64,000 nt of DNA, taken from positions 62,001 through 126,000 of the forward strand of contig NZ_JACRSR010000003.1 of the NCBI RefSeq assembly GCF_014384795.1, given 5' to 3'. Numbering within the stretch: the stretch's first letter is position 1; each line of letters begins with the position of its first letter. Both the position numbers and the translations under genes were made by a program. This DNA is from Gehongia tenuis. GTDB lineage: Bacteria > Bacillota > Clostridia > Christensenellales > NSJ-53. The notes under the pieces were generated by a model, which was not told where the DNA came from, searched no databases, and saw only the letters and a list, made by a program, of their open reading frames with translations. This document shows positions 43,570 to 52,957 of the stretch, piece by piece.

Positions 43570-44599
43570 AGTAGAAAAGCTAGAAAATCCTCTGGTTTTG
43601 GCGATTGAAACATCCTGCGATGAGACATCGGTTGCGGTGGTGCGGGGCCGAGAGGTTCTGGCCAACGAGATCGCCTCCCAGATTCCCATTCATCGGCTGT
43701 TTGGCGGCGTGGTGCCGGAGATCGCTTCCCGAAAACATCTGGAGGCGGTGGATGGAGTGGTAAATGCCGCCCTGGAAACGGCGGGTATCGGGCTTGGAGA
43801 TCTGGACGGCATCGCTGTGACCTACGGACCGGGCCTTGTGGGTGCGCTTCTTACCGGGGTGACAGCGGCCAAGGCATTGGCTTTTGCGCTGGACACTCCT
43901 TTAGTGGGGGTGCATCATATTGAAGGACATATTGCGGCAAATTACGTCCAAGATCCGGAATTGATACCGCCCTTCCTCTGTCTTGTGGTGTCCGGCGGCC
44001 ACACCCACCTGGTCAAGGTTTTGGATTATGGCGTGTATGAACTGATGGGTCGAACCCGGGATGATGCGGCGGGAGAAGCCTTTGATAAAGTGGCCCGCGT
44101 ACTGGGTCTGCCCTATCCTGGCGGTCCATCGGTGGAACAGGCGGCCAGGGCGGGGAACGCCAAAGCTTTTTCCTTTCCCCGGGCTTTTCGGGGAGAAGAT
44201 CATTTGGATTTCTCATTCAGTGGAGTTAAAACGGCAGTAATTAACGAAGTTAACCGCTTACATCAAAAGGATAATCCTCTTCCCGTGGCCGATCTTGCCG
44301 CCAGTTTTCAGGAGACGGTGGTGGACACGCTGGTGCGAAACACTCTGCGGGCTGTGGACCGTTCCCGAATGAAGCGGGTGGCTTTAGCCGGGGGCGTGGC
44401 GGCCAACGGTGCGCTTCGGGCGCGGATGAAAGCGGCGCTGTCTGCAAAGGGGGTCCAACTCACCGTACCGGCTCCGATATTATGTACCGATAACGGAGCG
44501 ATGATCGGGTGCGCCGGCGCATACAAGCTGAAGGCCGGAAACATCGCGGGTCTGGACCTCAACGCGGTGCCTTCGCTGGAGCTTGTGACCCAGTATTGA
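43541..44599 (+). CDS. tsaD: tRNA N6-threonylcarbamoyladenosine transferase
   Basis: TsaD, with TsaB and TsaE, transfers the threonylcarbamoyl group to A37 of ANN-decoding tRNAs. The 352-residue ASKHA-fold protein shows LAIETSCDETSVAVV, the metal-binding HHIEGH motif, and CLVVSGGHTHLVKV. It is usual length for the family. GTG 43541 is preferred, since GGGGG lies about eight bases upstream; ATG 43559 has no such site. It overlaps the TIGR01906 gene by 29 bases. tsaB and tsaE are not in the window. Confidence 0.95.
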   Translation: MHYLDRMRHRVEKLENPLVLAIETSCDETSVAVVRGREVLANEIASQIPIHRLFGGVVPEIASRKHLEAVDGVVNAALETAGIGLGDLDGIAVTYGPGLVGALLTGVTAAKALAFALDTPLVGVHHIEGHIAANYVQDPELIPPFLCLVVSGGHTHLVKVLDYGVYELMGRTRDDAAGEAFDKVARVLGLPYPGGPSVEQAARAGNAKAFSFPRAFRGEDHLDFSFSGVKTAVINEVNRLHQKDNPLPVADLAASFQETVVDTLVRNTLRAVDRSRMKRVALAGGVAANGALRARMKAALSAKGVQLTVPAPILCTDNGAMIGCAGAYKLKAGNIAGLDLNAVPSLELVTQY

Positions 44600-44618
44600 T
44601 GCGAACAAGCCTTTGACC

Positions 44619-44700
44619 TGTGGATAATGTGGATTTGGACCGCAAAACCCATAAAAAAGCGTTCCTTTTCTGGGGATAACTCTGTGGAATCTGTGGAAAG
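44619..44700 (+). promoter_or_regulatory. Cluster of DnaA-box-like nonamers
   Basis: In the tsaD-cwlD gap, TGTGGATAA (44619-44627) is the exact complement of the consensus DnaA box TTATCCACA. Four relatives follow in the same direction: TGTGGATTT (44628-44636), TGGGGATAA (44671-44679), TGTGGAATC (44683-44691) and TGTGGAAAG (44692-44700). Starts are 9, 43, 12 and 9 bases apart. This could be a DnaA-binding regulatory site rather than an origin, because dnaA, dnaN and gyr genes are absent nearby. Confidence 0.45.
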
Positions 44701-44740
44701 TGTTCGCTCTACATAATCTGGACCGAGAAAGAGGTGGCCT

Positions 44741-45511
44741 ATGAATAAGCGCCCAAAAAAGGCGAAAAAGAAAAAGATCAATCCGAAAACCCGTGCAGCG
44801 TGGATTGCCGCGGCAATTTTGATCGTTGCATTTTTGGGCTGGCTGCTGTTTGTGGAGCTCGATGTAACCAGTGCTTTTACCCAGGGCAAGGTGTGGGATC
44901 TCGACAATCCCCTCAAAGGAAAAACGGTGGTGGTGGACGCGGGCCATGGCGGTACGGACGGCGGCGTGCTCAGCCCCAATCTTCAAATCAAGGAATCGGA
45001 TCTCAACTGGGCGGTCGCCAGTGAACTGAAGGCTCTGCTTGAAAAAAGCGGCGTGACGGTGATCATGACGCGCAACGAGAAGGAGGGCATCGTGGTGGAC
45101 GGCGTCAATTACTCCGAGCAGGGCAAGAAGCAGGAGATGGCGATGCGCAAGAAGATCATCAAGGACAGCAATGCGGACCTTTTCGTATCGGTGCACATGA
45201 ACCGCTTTGAGAAAGCCGAATATAAGGGCGCGCAGACCTTCTATTATCCCGGTTCCACGGAAGGGGAAAAGCTGGCCACCATTATTCAAAACGAGCTGAT
45301 CAACGGCCTTGATAAGTCCAATACCCGCAAGCCGCGGGCGGAGGATTTCTATGTGCTATATGCGGGCAACATGCCTTCCACGCTGGTGGAATGCGGCTTC
45401 GTATCCAATCCTGAGGAGGAGAAGCTGCTGGCCGATCCTGATTATCAAAAAAAGGTGGCCTGGTGCATTTACTCGGGTCTGATGAATTACGGCGCCCAGT
45501 CCTATCCATAA
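44741..45511 (+). CDS. cwlD: N-acetylmuramoyl-L-alanine amidase, CwlD type
   Basis: A 256-residue membrane-anchored Amidase_3. After a lysine-rich N terminus comes one membrane segment (AAILIVAFLGWLLFVEL), then the zinc amidase with VVVDAGHGGTDGG, KESDLNWAVA, LFVSVHMNRF and LVECGFVSN, giving the ligands His, Glu, His and the catalytic Glu. This is the layout of CwlD, which strips peptides from spore cortex to make muramic-delta-lactam. That suggests a spore former, but a vegetative role is also possible because no pdaA gene is near. Confidence 0.9.
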   Translation: MNKRPKKAKKKKINPKTRAAWIAAAILIVAFLGWLLFVELDVTSAFTQGKVWDLDNPLKGKTVVVDAGHGGTDGGVLSPNLQIKESDLNWAVASELKALLEKSGVTVIMTRNEKEGIVVDGVNYSEQGKKQEMAMRKKIIKDSNADLFVSVHMNRFEKAEYKGAQTFYYPGSTEGEKLATIIQNELINGLDKSNTRKPRAEDFYVLYAGNMPSTLVECGFVSNPEEEKLLADPDYQKKVAWCIYSGLMNYGAQSYP

Positions 45512-45575
45512 GGCCTGTCCTTTTGAAGCCGGCTGCGGTATAATGAATTGATCAGGGGATAAAAGGGGGATTGGG

Positions 45576-46040
45576 TTGAACAGCGTATGGTATGCGGCGG
45601 TGGAGAAGCTCAGCGGAGCGGCACTGCCATTGGAGGCGGCAGAGGCCCGGCGGATGAATCCGCTGGTGCTGGCGTATATGGGAGATACCATTCATGATCT
45701 GTTTATCCGCACCACCTTGGCGGTGCGGGGGGACGGATTGGTTAATTGTCTGAATAGAAAGGCTGTGCGGCATGTCAACGCTCATGGACAGGCCGTGGCG
45801 GTGCAGGACATGATGGAGGGGCTGACCGAGGAGGAACAGGATGTGTTCCGATGGGGCAGAAACGCCAAGTCAGCCACCTCGCCCAAGCATGCGGACATTC
45901 AGGAATACCGCAAAGCCACCGGATTCGAGGCGGTTTTGGGGTATCTTTATATCACGGGAAGGACGGAGCGCCTGGCCGAGCTTTTAACAAAGGCGGCTGC
46001 GGCAGTGAAGGAGGAGGAAACATGCCAAAGACAACCATGA
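45576..46040 (+). CDS. mrnC: Mini-ribonuclease III
   Basis: A 154-residue RNase III-like protein without the double-stranded-RNA-binding domain, which matures 23S rRNA in Firmicutes. The catalytic acidic region is AYMGDTIHDLFIRTTL, and SPKHADIQEYRKATGFEAVL contains the second active-site Glu region. The TTG start follows an AAGGGGG site. It begins the typical mrnC-thyX-rlmB-yacP-sigH run, with a 19-base overlap with thyX. cysS, which often precedes it, is not here. Confidence 0.93.
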   Translation: MNSVWYAAVEKLSGAALPLEAAEARRMNPLVLAYMGDTIHDLFIRTTLAVRGDGLVNCLNRKAVRHVNAHGQAVAVQDMMEGLTEEEQDVFRWGRNAKSATSPKHADIQEYRKATGFEAVLGYLYITGRTERLAELLTKAAAAVKEEETCQRQP

Positions 46041-46774
46041 AAGCGACGCTGCTGCGTCATACGCCTGACCCCGAAGGCACCATTGCCTTGGGGGCAAAGC
46101 TGTGCTACAGTGCATCCGAATTGGACAAGCTGGCTGCCGGGGTGGAAAAGAAGGATCAAGCCGGCTTTATTCGCAGGCTTATCTCCATGAATCATCTGTC
46201 GGTGATGGAGCATGCCAGCTTCACCTATGGCATTTCCGGGGTCTCCCGCAGTCTGCTGGCCCAGATTACCCGGCACCGGATTGCCAGCTTCTCGGTGCAG
46301 TCCCAGCGCTATGTGTCGGCGAGCTCGGAGAAGCGGGGCGGATTTTTCTATGTGGTGCCCCAGGGTGTGGAACGCCTGGGAGAGGATGCGGTGGCGGAGT
46401 TCGAGGCCCAGATGGACACCATCCAGAGCTGGTACGATGGATGGGTTGAAAAAATGGGAGGCACCGGAGAGGGCGTCAACGAGGATGCCCGGTTCGTGCT
46501 GCCCAATGCGGCGGCCACACAGATGCTGGTGACCATGAATGCCCGGGAGCTGATGCACTTCTTCCGGCTGCGCTGCTGTTCAAGGGCTCAGTGGGAGATC
46601 CGGGCTTTGGCCTGGGAGATGCTGCGCCAGGCGGTGGAAGTGGCGCCCAATCTCTTTGAAAATGCGGGCCCGGCCTGCATCGCGGGTCCCTGTCCGGAGG
46701 GTGAAAAAAGCTGTGGAAAAGCTGCGGAGATGAAGGCGCGACGGCGGGCGCTTATGGAGGAGAACCATGGGTGA
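46022..46774 (+). CDS. thyX: FAD-dependent thymidylate synthase ThyX
   Basis: ThyX makes dTMP from dUMP with methylene-tetrahydrofolate, NADPH and FAD. The 250-residue protein carries the signature RHRx7S in RHRIASFSVQSQRY and the FAD/dUMP residues in LMHFFRLRCCSRAQWEIR. The start ATG 46022 follows GGAGGAGG and lies within mrnC's last 19 bases, so translation is coupled. Its stop overlaps rlmB by eight bases. The organism may lack ThyA; that gene is not in this window. Confidence 0.95.
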   Translation: MPKTTMKATLLRHTPDPEGTIALGAKLCYSASELDKLAAGVEKKDQAGFIRRLISMNHLSVMEHASFTYGISGVSRSLLAQITRHRIASFSVQSQRYVSASSEKRGGFFYVVPQGVERLGEDAVAEFEAQMDTIQSWYDGWVEKMGGTGEGVNEDARFVLPNAAATQMLVTMNARELMHFFRLRCCSRAQWEIRALAWEMLRQAVEVAPNLFENAGPACIAGPCPEGEKSCGKAAEMKARRRALMEENHG

Positions 46775-47549
46775 CTGGAAAAAGAACGATGGACTGGAGC
46801 GGGAAAACGCGGGGCAGGAACAGGAACGTCTGGTGATGGGCCGCAATGCCGTGCGGGAGGCGCTCAAAAGCGGCCACAGCATTGAGCGAATGTATGCGGC
46901 GGAAGGGGTCAAGGAAGGCTCCATGGGCGAACTGCTGCGCCTGGCCCGGGATCACCACATTCGAGTGGAGACGGTGGATCGGGCGAGGCTGGACCTTTTG
47001 ACGGATCATGGGGTGCATCAGGGCGTGGCCCTTCGCGTGTCCGCTGCCGACTATGTCACGGTGGAGGATATTCTGGCCTATGCGAAGCAGAGGGGGGAGG
47101 CGCCCTTTGTTGCCGTGCTGGACGGCGTGGAGGACCCGCATAACCTGGGTTCCATCCTGCGTACGGCGGAGTGCTGCGGCGTTCATGGCGTGATCATTCC
47201 GAAGCGGCGTTCGGCCGGACTGACGTCCACGGTGAGCAAGGTGGCCTCCGGAGCGGCGGAATATGTGAAGGTGGCCCGGGTGGCCAACATTGCCCAAACC
47301 CTTGAGCAGCTGAAGAAGGAGGGCCTTTGGGTGGCCGGCGCCCATATGGAGGGGGAAGCCTACACGAAGGTGGACCTCACGGGTCCCCTGGCCCTGGTGG
47401 TGGGCGGCGAAGGAGCGGGCATCTCCCGTATTGTGCGGGAAAAATGTGACTTTCTTTGCCGCATTCCCATGAAAGGGAAAATCGACTCCCTGAATGCGTC
47501 GGTGGCGGCCGCGGTACTGCTGTACGAGGCGGTGCGCCAAAGATCATGA
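46767..47549 (+). CDS. rlmB: 23S rRNA 2'-O-ribose methyltransferase RlmB-type
   Basis: A SpoU/TrmH-family enzyme with an N-terminal substrate-binding domain (VMGRNAVREALKSG) and a trefoil-knot methyltransferase domain with motif 1 DGVEDPHNLGSILRTAE, motif 2 LALVVGGEGAGISR, and motif 3 IPMKGKIDSLNASVAAA. Members methylate G2251 of 23S rRNA or another site. It is 260 residues. The gene overlaps thyX by eight bases and yacP by four, in the conserved rlmB-yacP-sigH order. Confidence 0.92.
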   Translation: MGDWKKNDGLERENAGQEQERLVMGRNAVREALKSGHSIERMYAAEGVKEGSMGELLRLARDHHIRVETVDRARLDLLTDHGVHQGVALRVSAADYVTVEDILAYAKQRGEAPFVAVLDGVEDPHNLGSILRTAECCGVHGVIIPKRRSAGLTSTVSKVASGAAEYVKVARVANIAQTLEQLKKEGLWVAGAHMEGEAYTKVDLTGPLALVVGGEGAGISRIVREKCDFLCRIPMKGKIDSLNASVAAAVLLYEAVRQRS

Positions 47550-48067
47550 TGCGGGAAATCTTGGTGGTGGACGGCTACAACATGATCCACGACTGGCCGC
47601 CCCTGCAAAAGCAGCTTGGGGTGTCTCTGGCCTCCGCCAGGGATGCGCTGGTGGATATGCTGGAGGACTGGCAGGGGTATACCGGTGTGCCGGTGATGGT
47701 GGTTTTTGACGCCCATCAGGTGCCGGGCGGTGAGGTGGAAGATTTCAGCCCCGGCCGGGTGAACGTGGTCTTCACCCGGGAGATGAAGACGGCGGACAGT
47801 TATATCGAACGGATGGTGGATGAGCTGGAGGATCAGCGGGTGACGGTGAAGGTGGCAACTTCCGATGGGGCTGAGCAGTCCCTCATCCTTTCCCGCGGTG
47901 CCGTACGCATGTCCGCACGGGAACTCTATGAGGATTATGTGCGCCTGCGGAAACGGAAGATGGCGGAGCTGACCGGCCGGGTGGCCCGGGATCACGCGCT
48001 GGAAGGCCGCCTTCCCGAACATGTTCGCGAAAAACTCGAACAGATGCGGCGAAATAACGGGCTATAA
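47546..48067 (+). CDS. rae1: NYN-domain ribonuclease YacP/Rae1
   Basis: A 173-residue PIN/NYN-fold RNase. The N-terminal LVVDGYNMIHDWPPL has the first catalytic Asp, and VMVVFDAHQVPGG and KVATSDGAEQSLILSRG carry further acidic residues. In Bacillus, YacP (Rae1) cuts mRNA in the ribosomal A site. The ATG at 47546 overlaps the rlmB stop in an ATGA, so it is translationally coupled. It is followed by the sigH promoter. Confidence 0.92.
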   Translation: MMREILVVDGYNMIHDWPPLQKQLGVSLASARDALVDMLEDWQGYTGVPVMVVFDAHQVPGGEVEDFSPGRVNVVFTREMKTADSYIERMVDELEDQRVTVKVATSDGAEQSLILSRGAVRMSARELYEDYVRLRKRKMAELTGRVARDHALEGRLPEHVREKLEQMRRNNGL

Positions 48068-48103
48068 GGAGGTAACCTCCCCGTATTCCCGATATTTTGC
48101 GCC

Positions 48104-48132
48104 TTGACGAAGCGTTGTCCTGCCTGTATAAT
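48104..48132 (+). promoter_or_regulatory. SigA-type promoter of sigH
   Basis: TTGACG (48104-48109), 17 bases, TATAAT (48127-48132), 40 bases before the start codon. It allows sigH to be expressed apart from the upstream operon. Confidence 0.85.
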
Positions 48133-48172
48133 TTATATTATGTTGACATGCGTTTCGCGGGAAGGAAGCATC

Positions 48173-48796
48173 ATGGAAGTTGAGACGAACTACGAACTGA
48201 TGAGCGATGAGGCCATCGCTGAAGAGGCAAGGGGCTGTTCTGGCGGTCCTGCGGAGGCCTATTTGCTCAACAAGTATAAGAACTTTGTGCGCTCCAAGGC
48301 GCGCTCCTATTTTCTCGTGGGCGCCGATCATGAGGATATCATCCAAGAGGGCATGATCGGCCTTTTTAAGGCCATTCGGGATTACCGCCCGGACAAGCTG
48401 TCCTCCTTCCGGGCTTTTGCTGAACTTTGCATCACCCGGCAGATCATCACTGCCATCAAGACGGCTACCCGGCAAAAGCATATTCCCCTTAATTCCTACG
48501 TTTCCCTCAATAAGCCCGTCTATGAGGAGGGGTCGGACCGAACGCTCATGGATGTGCTTTCCGGTGCCAAGACCCAGAACCCTGAGGATCTCATTATCGG
48601 GCAGGAGGATTATGCTGGCATTGAGAGCAAAATCGGCGAAATTCTGAGTGATCTTGAATGGGAAGTGCTGACCTCCTATCTTCAGGGCAAGAGCTATCAG
48701 GAGATTTCAAAGGAGCTTGGCCGCCATGTCAAGTCCATCGATAATGCCCTGCAGCGGGTTAAGCGCAAGTTGGACAAGTATCTGCAGCTCCGCTGA
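48173..48796 (+). CDS. sigH: RNA polymerase sigma factor SigH
   Basis: A 207-residue sigma-70 factor of the SigH (Spo0H) type that controls early sporulation or competence genes. Region 2 is VGADHEDIIQEGMIGLFKAI followed by FRAFAELCITRQIITAIK, region 4 is LSDLEWEVLTSYLQG with SYQEISKELGRHVKSIDNAL. Region 3 is reduced, as usual for SigH. ATG 48173 follows GGAAGGA; an upstream frame to 48104 would lie inside the promoter. Its place between yacP and tuf is the conserved one. Confidence 0.94.
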   Translation: MEVETNYELMSDEAIAEEARGCSGGPAEAYLLNKYKNFVRSKARSYFLVGADHEDIIQEGMIGLFKAIRDYRPDKLSSFRAFAELCITRQIITAIKTATRQKHIPLNSYVSLNKPVYEEGSDRTLMDVLSGAKTQNPEDLIIGQEDYAGIESKIGEILSDLEWEVLTSYLQGKSYQEISKELGRHVKSIDNALQRVKRKLDKYLQLR

Positions 48797-48858
48797 TCCA
48801 AAGCTTTGGCATAAATCCTGCAGACGGGCCGTTTTATGGATCAAGAACCACTTTTTTA

Positions 48859-48887
48859 TTGACAAGACCCCCTTTGAGGATTAGAAT
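48859..48887 (+). promoter_or_regulatory. Promoter of the tRNA-Gly-tuf transcript
   Basis: TTGACA (48859-48864), 17 bases, TAGAAT (48882-48887), 39 bases before the tRNA. Confidence 0.87.
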
Positions 48888-48925
48888 AGATTTCGATTCC
48901 TGGGCCGAGGCGCGAGGTGGCCCAT

Positions 48926-48999
48926 GCGGGCGTAGCTCAATGGTAGAGCCCCAGCTTCCCAAGCTGGTCGTGAGGGTTCGATTCCCTTCGTCCGCTCCA
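48926..48999 (+). tRNA. tRNA-Gly (anticodon CCC)
   Basis: A complete 74-base cloverleaf: acceptor arms GCGGGCG and CGTCCGC, D arm with AGCTCAATGGTAGAGC-like sequence, anticodon stem CCAGC/GCTGG with loop TTCCCAA, T arm GGGTTCGATTCCC and encoded CCA. The anticodon CCC reads GGG codons. It lies between sigH and tuf under a near-consensus promoter. Confidence 0.95.
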
Positions 49000-49071
49000 A
49001 AAATATTATGCTGGTGAAACACCCGGACCCGTTGCCTAGGGGGAAGGAACCGAAAAAGGAGGAAAAGCAAA

Positions 49072-50283
<1,212 letters not shown>

Positions 50284-50298
50284 GGTAGAGATTGAAAC

Positions 50299-50330
50299 AA
50301 AACAGGGCAGGCAAACTGCCCTGTTTTCTT
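50299..50330 (+). terminator. Terminator of tuf
   Basis: A perfect 12-bp stem AAAACAGGGCAG/CTGCCCTGTTTT with a GCAAA loop and a T-rich tail. Confidence 0.94.
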
Positions 50331-50371
50331 TTCAAATGGGGAGACATGTCCCAAAAACCCGTGGAAAAATA

Positions 50372-50400
50372 TTGACATGAATTCCCGTGTGTGATAGATT
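50372..50400 (+). promoter_or_regulatory. Promoter of the rpmG-secE-nusG operon
   Basis: TTGACA (50372-50377), 17 bases, TAGATT (50395-50400). A leader of about 110 bases follows, with no recognised riboswitch. Confidence 0.82.
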
Positions 50401-50515
50401 ATTTAAGTACGGCTCCGGAGGGAGTCATGGTTTTTGCGGCCTGTTGACTGGGCACCTTTTTGGGACACAAAAAACGGGCGCAAGCTACTCACAGCGGAAA
50501 AGGAGGGCCTAGGGG

Positions 50516-50665
50516 ATGCGTACCAAGATCACGCTGGCCTGCACCGAATGCAAGCAGCGCAACTACGATACCATGAAGAACAAGAAGAACGATCCTGATC
50601 GTTTGGAGATGAAAAAGTACTGCCGGTTCTGCAAAGCGCACACCGTGCACAAGGAAACCCGCTGA
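50516..50665 (+). CDS. rpmG: Ribosomal protein L33
   Basis: A 49-residue zinc-type L33 of the 50S subunit: [19 protein letters not shown] at the start, with CxxC pairs CTEC and CRFC, and the basic end [14 protein letters not shown] precedes the ATG. The C+ form with four cysteines is used when zinc is available. It starts the operon before secE, the conserved order. Confidence 0.95.
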   Translation: MRTKITLACTECKQRNYDTMKNKKNDPDRLEMKKYCRFCKAHTVHKETR

Positions 50666-50701
50666 TCCCAAGGGATAAGCAGGGTATAAGGATGTGAAAA
50701 G

Positions 50702-50956
50702 ATGGCGAAGGTAGATAAGGTGGTTGTGGAAAAAGCTAAAAGTGGCAAACCGGCGAAGAAGAAAAAGGAACGCCGTTTTCATCCTATACGCTTTTTCAAG
50801 GAAATGTTCTTCGAATTGAAAAAGGTCACCTGGCCCACCCGCAAGGAATTGGTCAACTACACGTTGGCGGTTGTCGCTTTCATGATTTTGATGGCAATCG
50901 TTATTGGTGTTGTTGATTGGGGCTTTGGTAGCCTGCTCAAGCTGATTACGAGCTAA
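50702..50956 (+). CDS. secE: Preprotein translocase subunit SecE
   Basis: An 84-residue single-span protein with a basic N terminus, then FFKEMFFELKKVTWPTRKEL, the cytosolic helix that is the family signature, and a hydrophobic helix (LAVVAFMILMAIVIGVVDWG). It joins SecY and SecG in the channel that SecA powers. It sits 36 bases after rpmG and 30 before nusG. Confidence 0.95.
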   Translation: MAKVDKVVVEKAKSGKPAKKKKERRFHPIRFFKEMFFELKKVTWPTRKELVNYTLAVVAFMILMAIVIGVVDWGFGSLLKLITS

Positions 50957-50986
50957 GGAGGGGGAGCCCATGGGCTCCCAGTTCAT

Positions 50987-51520
50987 ATGTCTGAACAAGA
51001 AACCAATGGGAAATGTCAGTGGTATGTGATCCACACCTATTCGGGCTACGAAAACAAGGTGAAGGCCAATTTGGAGAAAACGGTGGAAAACCGTAATCTT
51101 CAGGAGTTCATCGAGGAAGTCAAGGTGCCCGTGGAAGAGGTCATCGAAGTGAAGAACGGGAAGAAGAAAAGCGTGCAGCGCAAGATCTTTCCGGGTTATG
51201 TCATGGTCAAAATGAAGATGACCGACGAGTCCTGGTATGTGGTGAGAAATACCCGCGGTGTGACGGGATTTGTGGGCCCTGGTTCCAAACCCGTTCCGCT
51301 GACCGATGAGGAAGTACGCTTCATGGGTGTGGAGAATGTGCCCATCAAGCTGGATATCAATGTGGGCGAAAACGTGAAGGTGATCGCCGGTCCCTTGAAG
51401 GATTTTGTGGGCGTGGTGGAAGAGATCCATCCCGAACATCAAAAGGTGAAGGTGACCGTATCCATGTTCGGCCGGGAGACTCCGGTGGAGCTGGACTTCG
51501 CACAGGTGCAGCGCATGTGA
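50987..51520 (+). CDS. nusG: Transcription termination/antitermination factor NusG
   Basis: A 177-residue NusG: the N-terminal NGN domain (CQWYVIHTYSGYENKVKANL, FPGYVMVKMKMTDESWYVVR) binds RNA polymerase, and the C-terminal KOW domain (GENVKVIAGPLKDFVGVVEE) binds ribosomal S10 or Rho. It is normal length for Firmicutes. The start follows GGAGGGGGAG at a longer distance, with GGGCTCCCAG between. secE-nusG-rplK is the conserved order. Confidence 0.96.
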   Translation: MSEQETNGKCQWYVIHTYSGYENKVKANLEKTVENRNLQEFIEEVKVPVEEVIEVKNGKKKSVQRKIFPGYVMVKMKMTDESWYVVRNTRGVTGFVGPGSKPVPLTDEEVRFMGVENVPIKLDINVGENVKVIAGPLKDFVGVVEEIHPEHQKVKVTVSMFGRETPVELDFAQVQRM

Positions 51521-51611
51521 TTCGAATTAAGACCGCGATCCTGCGGTTTTAAATAAGTGGGAGGGATGCTCCGTCCCGCAATAACCACTTGGACAGTATA
51601 GGAGGTACAAA

Positions 51612-52037
51612 ATGGCAAAGAAAGTTATGGCTTACGTTAAGTTGCAGGTGCCCGCCGGTAAAGCGACGCCGGCTCCGCCGATTGGTCCCGCTTTGGGCCA
51701 GCACGGTCTTAACATCATGGGCTTCTGCAAGGAATTCAACGAGAAGACGGCTAAACAGGCGGGTCTTATCATTCCCGTGGTGATCACGGTGTATCAGGAC
51801 CGTTCGTTTACCTTCATCACCAAGACGCCCCCGGCGGCGGTGCTGATCAAGAAGGCTTGCGGCATCGATAAGGCCAGCGGCGTGCCCAACAAGACCAAGG
51901 TGGCGTCGATTACCAAACAGCAGGTAAAGGAAATCGCAGAGCTTAAGATGCCTGACCTCAACGCCGCGTCCGTCGAAGCGGCCATGCGCATGATTGAAGG
52001 AACGGCCCGCAGCATGGGCGTCACGGTTGCGGAGTAA
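51612..52037 (+). CDS. rplK: Ribosomal protein L11
   Basis: A 141-residue L11 of the GTPase-associated stalk base. The N-terminal [20 protein letters not shown] is diagnostic, as is the C-terminal [23 protein letters not shown] lies eight bases before the ATG. It precedes rplA in the usual order; the 91-base gap to nusG could hold the L1 or L11 control leader, but no known motif was recognised. Confidence 0.97.
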   Translation: MAKKVMAYVKLQVPAGKATPAPPIGPALGQHGLNIMGFCKEFNEKTAKQAGLIIPVVITVYQDRSFTFITKTPPAAVLIKKACGIDKASGVPNKTKVASITKQQVKEIAELKMPDLNAASVEAAMRMIEGTARSMGVTVAE

Positions 52038-52089
52038 TTTTCCGTACGTGGGAGGCCTACACCGTTAAGACCACAAGGAGGAAATTTGA

Positions 52090-52776
52090 ATGAAACACGG
52101 AAAGAATTATCAGGACAGTGTGAAGCTGTATGACCGCCAGAAGAGCTATGAATCCAAGGAAGCCTTGGATCTGGTTGTAAAGACTGCGAAGGCCAAGTTT
52201 GATGAGACGGTGGAACTGTCCGTCAAGCTGGGCGTCGATCCCCGCCATGCCGACCAGCAGGTCCGCGGCACCGTTGTGTTGCCCCATGGTACCGGCAAGA
52301 AGGTGACTGTGCTTGTTTTCGCCAAGGGGGATAAGGCTGCGGAAGCCGAAGCGGCTGGCGCCGATTTTGTGGGCGCTGAGGAGCTTGTGACCAAAATCCA
52401 GTCCGAAAACTGGTTCGATTTTGATGTTTGTGTTGCCACGCCGGACATGATGTCGGTGGTGGGCCGGATTGCTCGTCTGCTCGGCCCCAAGGGACTCATG
52501 CCGAACCCCAAGAGCGGTACGGTGACCATGGATGTTGCCAAGGCTATCGCGGATATCAAAGCCGGTAAGGTGGAGTATCGTGTGGACAAAACGGCTATCA
52601 TCCATGTGCCCATTGGCAAGGTGTCCTTTGGTCAGGAGAAACTTGCGGAGAACTTCAAGGTGATCATGGACGCGATCGTTCGGGCGAAGCCTTCCGCCGC
52701 CAAGGGTACCTATCTCAAGAGCATCGCCGTGTCCTCCACCATGGGACCTGGCATCAAGATTACCTACAACATCTAG
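52090..52776 (+). CDS. rplA: Ribosomal protein L1
   Basis: A 228-residue L1 from the mobile stalk near the E site: [31 protein letters not shown] and [15 protein letters not shown] are conserved. L1 can also repress its own rplKA operon in many bacteria. The stop is immediately followed by the rplJL promoter, whose TTGACA begins at 52777. Confidence 0.97.
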   Translation: MKHGKNYQDSVKLYDRQKSYESKEALDLVVKTAKAKFDETVELSVKLGVDPRHADQQVRGTVVLPHGTGKKVTVLVFAKGDKAAEAEAAGADFVGAEELVTKIQSENWFDFDVCVATPDMMSVVGRIARLLGPKGLMPNPKSGTVTMDVAKAIADIKAGKVEYRVDKTAIIHVPIGKVSFGQEKLAENFKVIMDAIVRAKPSAAKGTYLKSIAVSSTMGPGIKITYNI

Positions 52777-52805
52777 TTGACAGGGGCTTTTCCCCTTGTT
52801 ATACT
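52777..52805 (+). promoter_or_regulatory. Promoter of rplJL
   Basis: TTGACA (52777-52782), 17 bases, TATACT (52800-52805), abutting the rplA stop. Confidence 0.87.
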
Positions 52806-52820
52806 GATTAAGGCTTAACT

Positions 52821-52936
52821 CATACCGTAGACAGCAGGTGCACGCCTTAAACGCTTTGCCGGCCTGCCGAGGAGATCGAGTTTGTAATGGACTTTTTCGA
52901 TACCCTCATGCTGTTTGCGTGAGGGTATTTTGTTTT
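52821..52936 (+). promoter_or_regulatory. L10 ribosomal protein leader with attenuator
   Basis: The leader contains GTAGACAGCAGGTGC, an internal TTAA and CCTGCCGAGGA, the conserved core of the Firmicute L10 leader bound by the L10-L12 complex. A terminator follows: ATACCCTCA/TGAGGGTAT (52900-52928) and TTTTGTTTT. Excess L10-L12 should favour termination. Its position before rplJ and the start site at about 52812 fit. Confidence 0.9.
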
Positions 52937-52957
52937 CACTTGAAGGAGGTGAACAAG

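Noticed and set aside
44619..44700. Chromosomal origin
   Set aside because: No dnaA, dnaN, gyrase, rpmH or AT-rich unwinding element lies nearby.
48068..48082. Palindrome GGAGGTAACCTCC as a terminator after yacP
   Set aside because: It has no T run and a very short loop.
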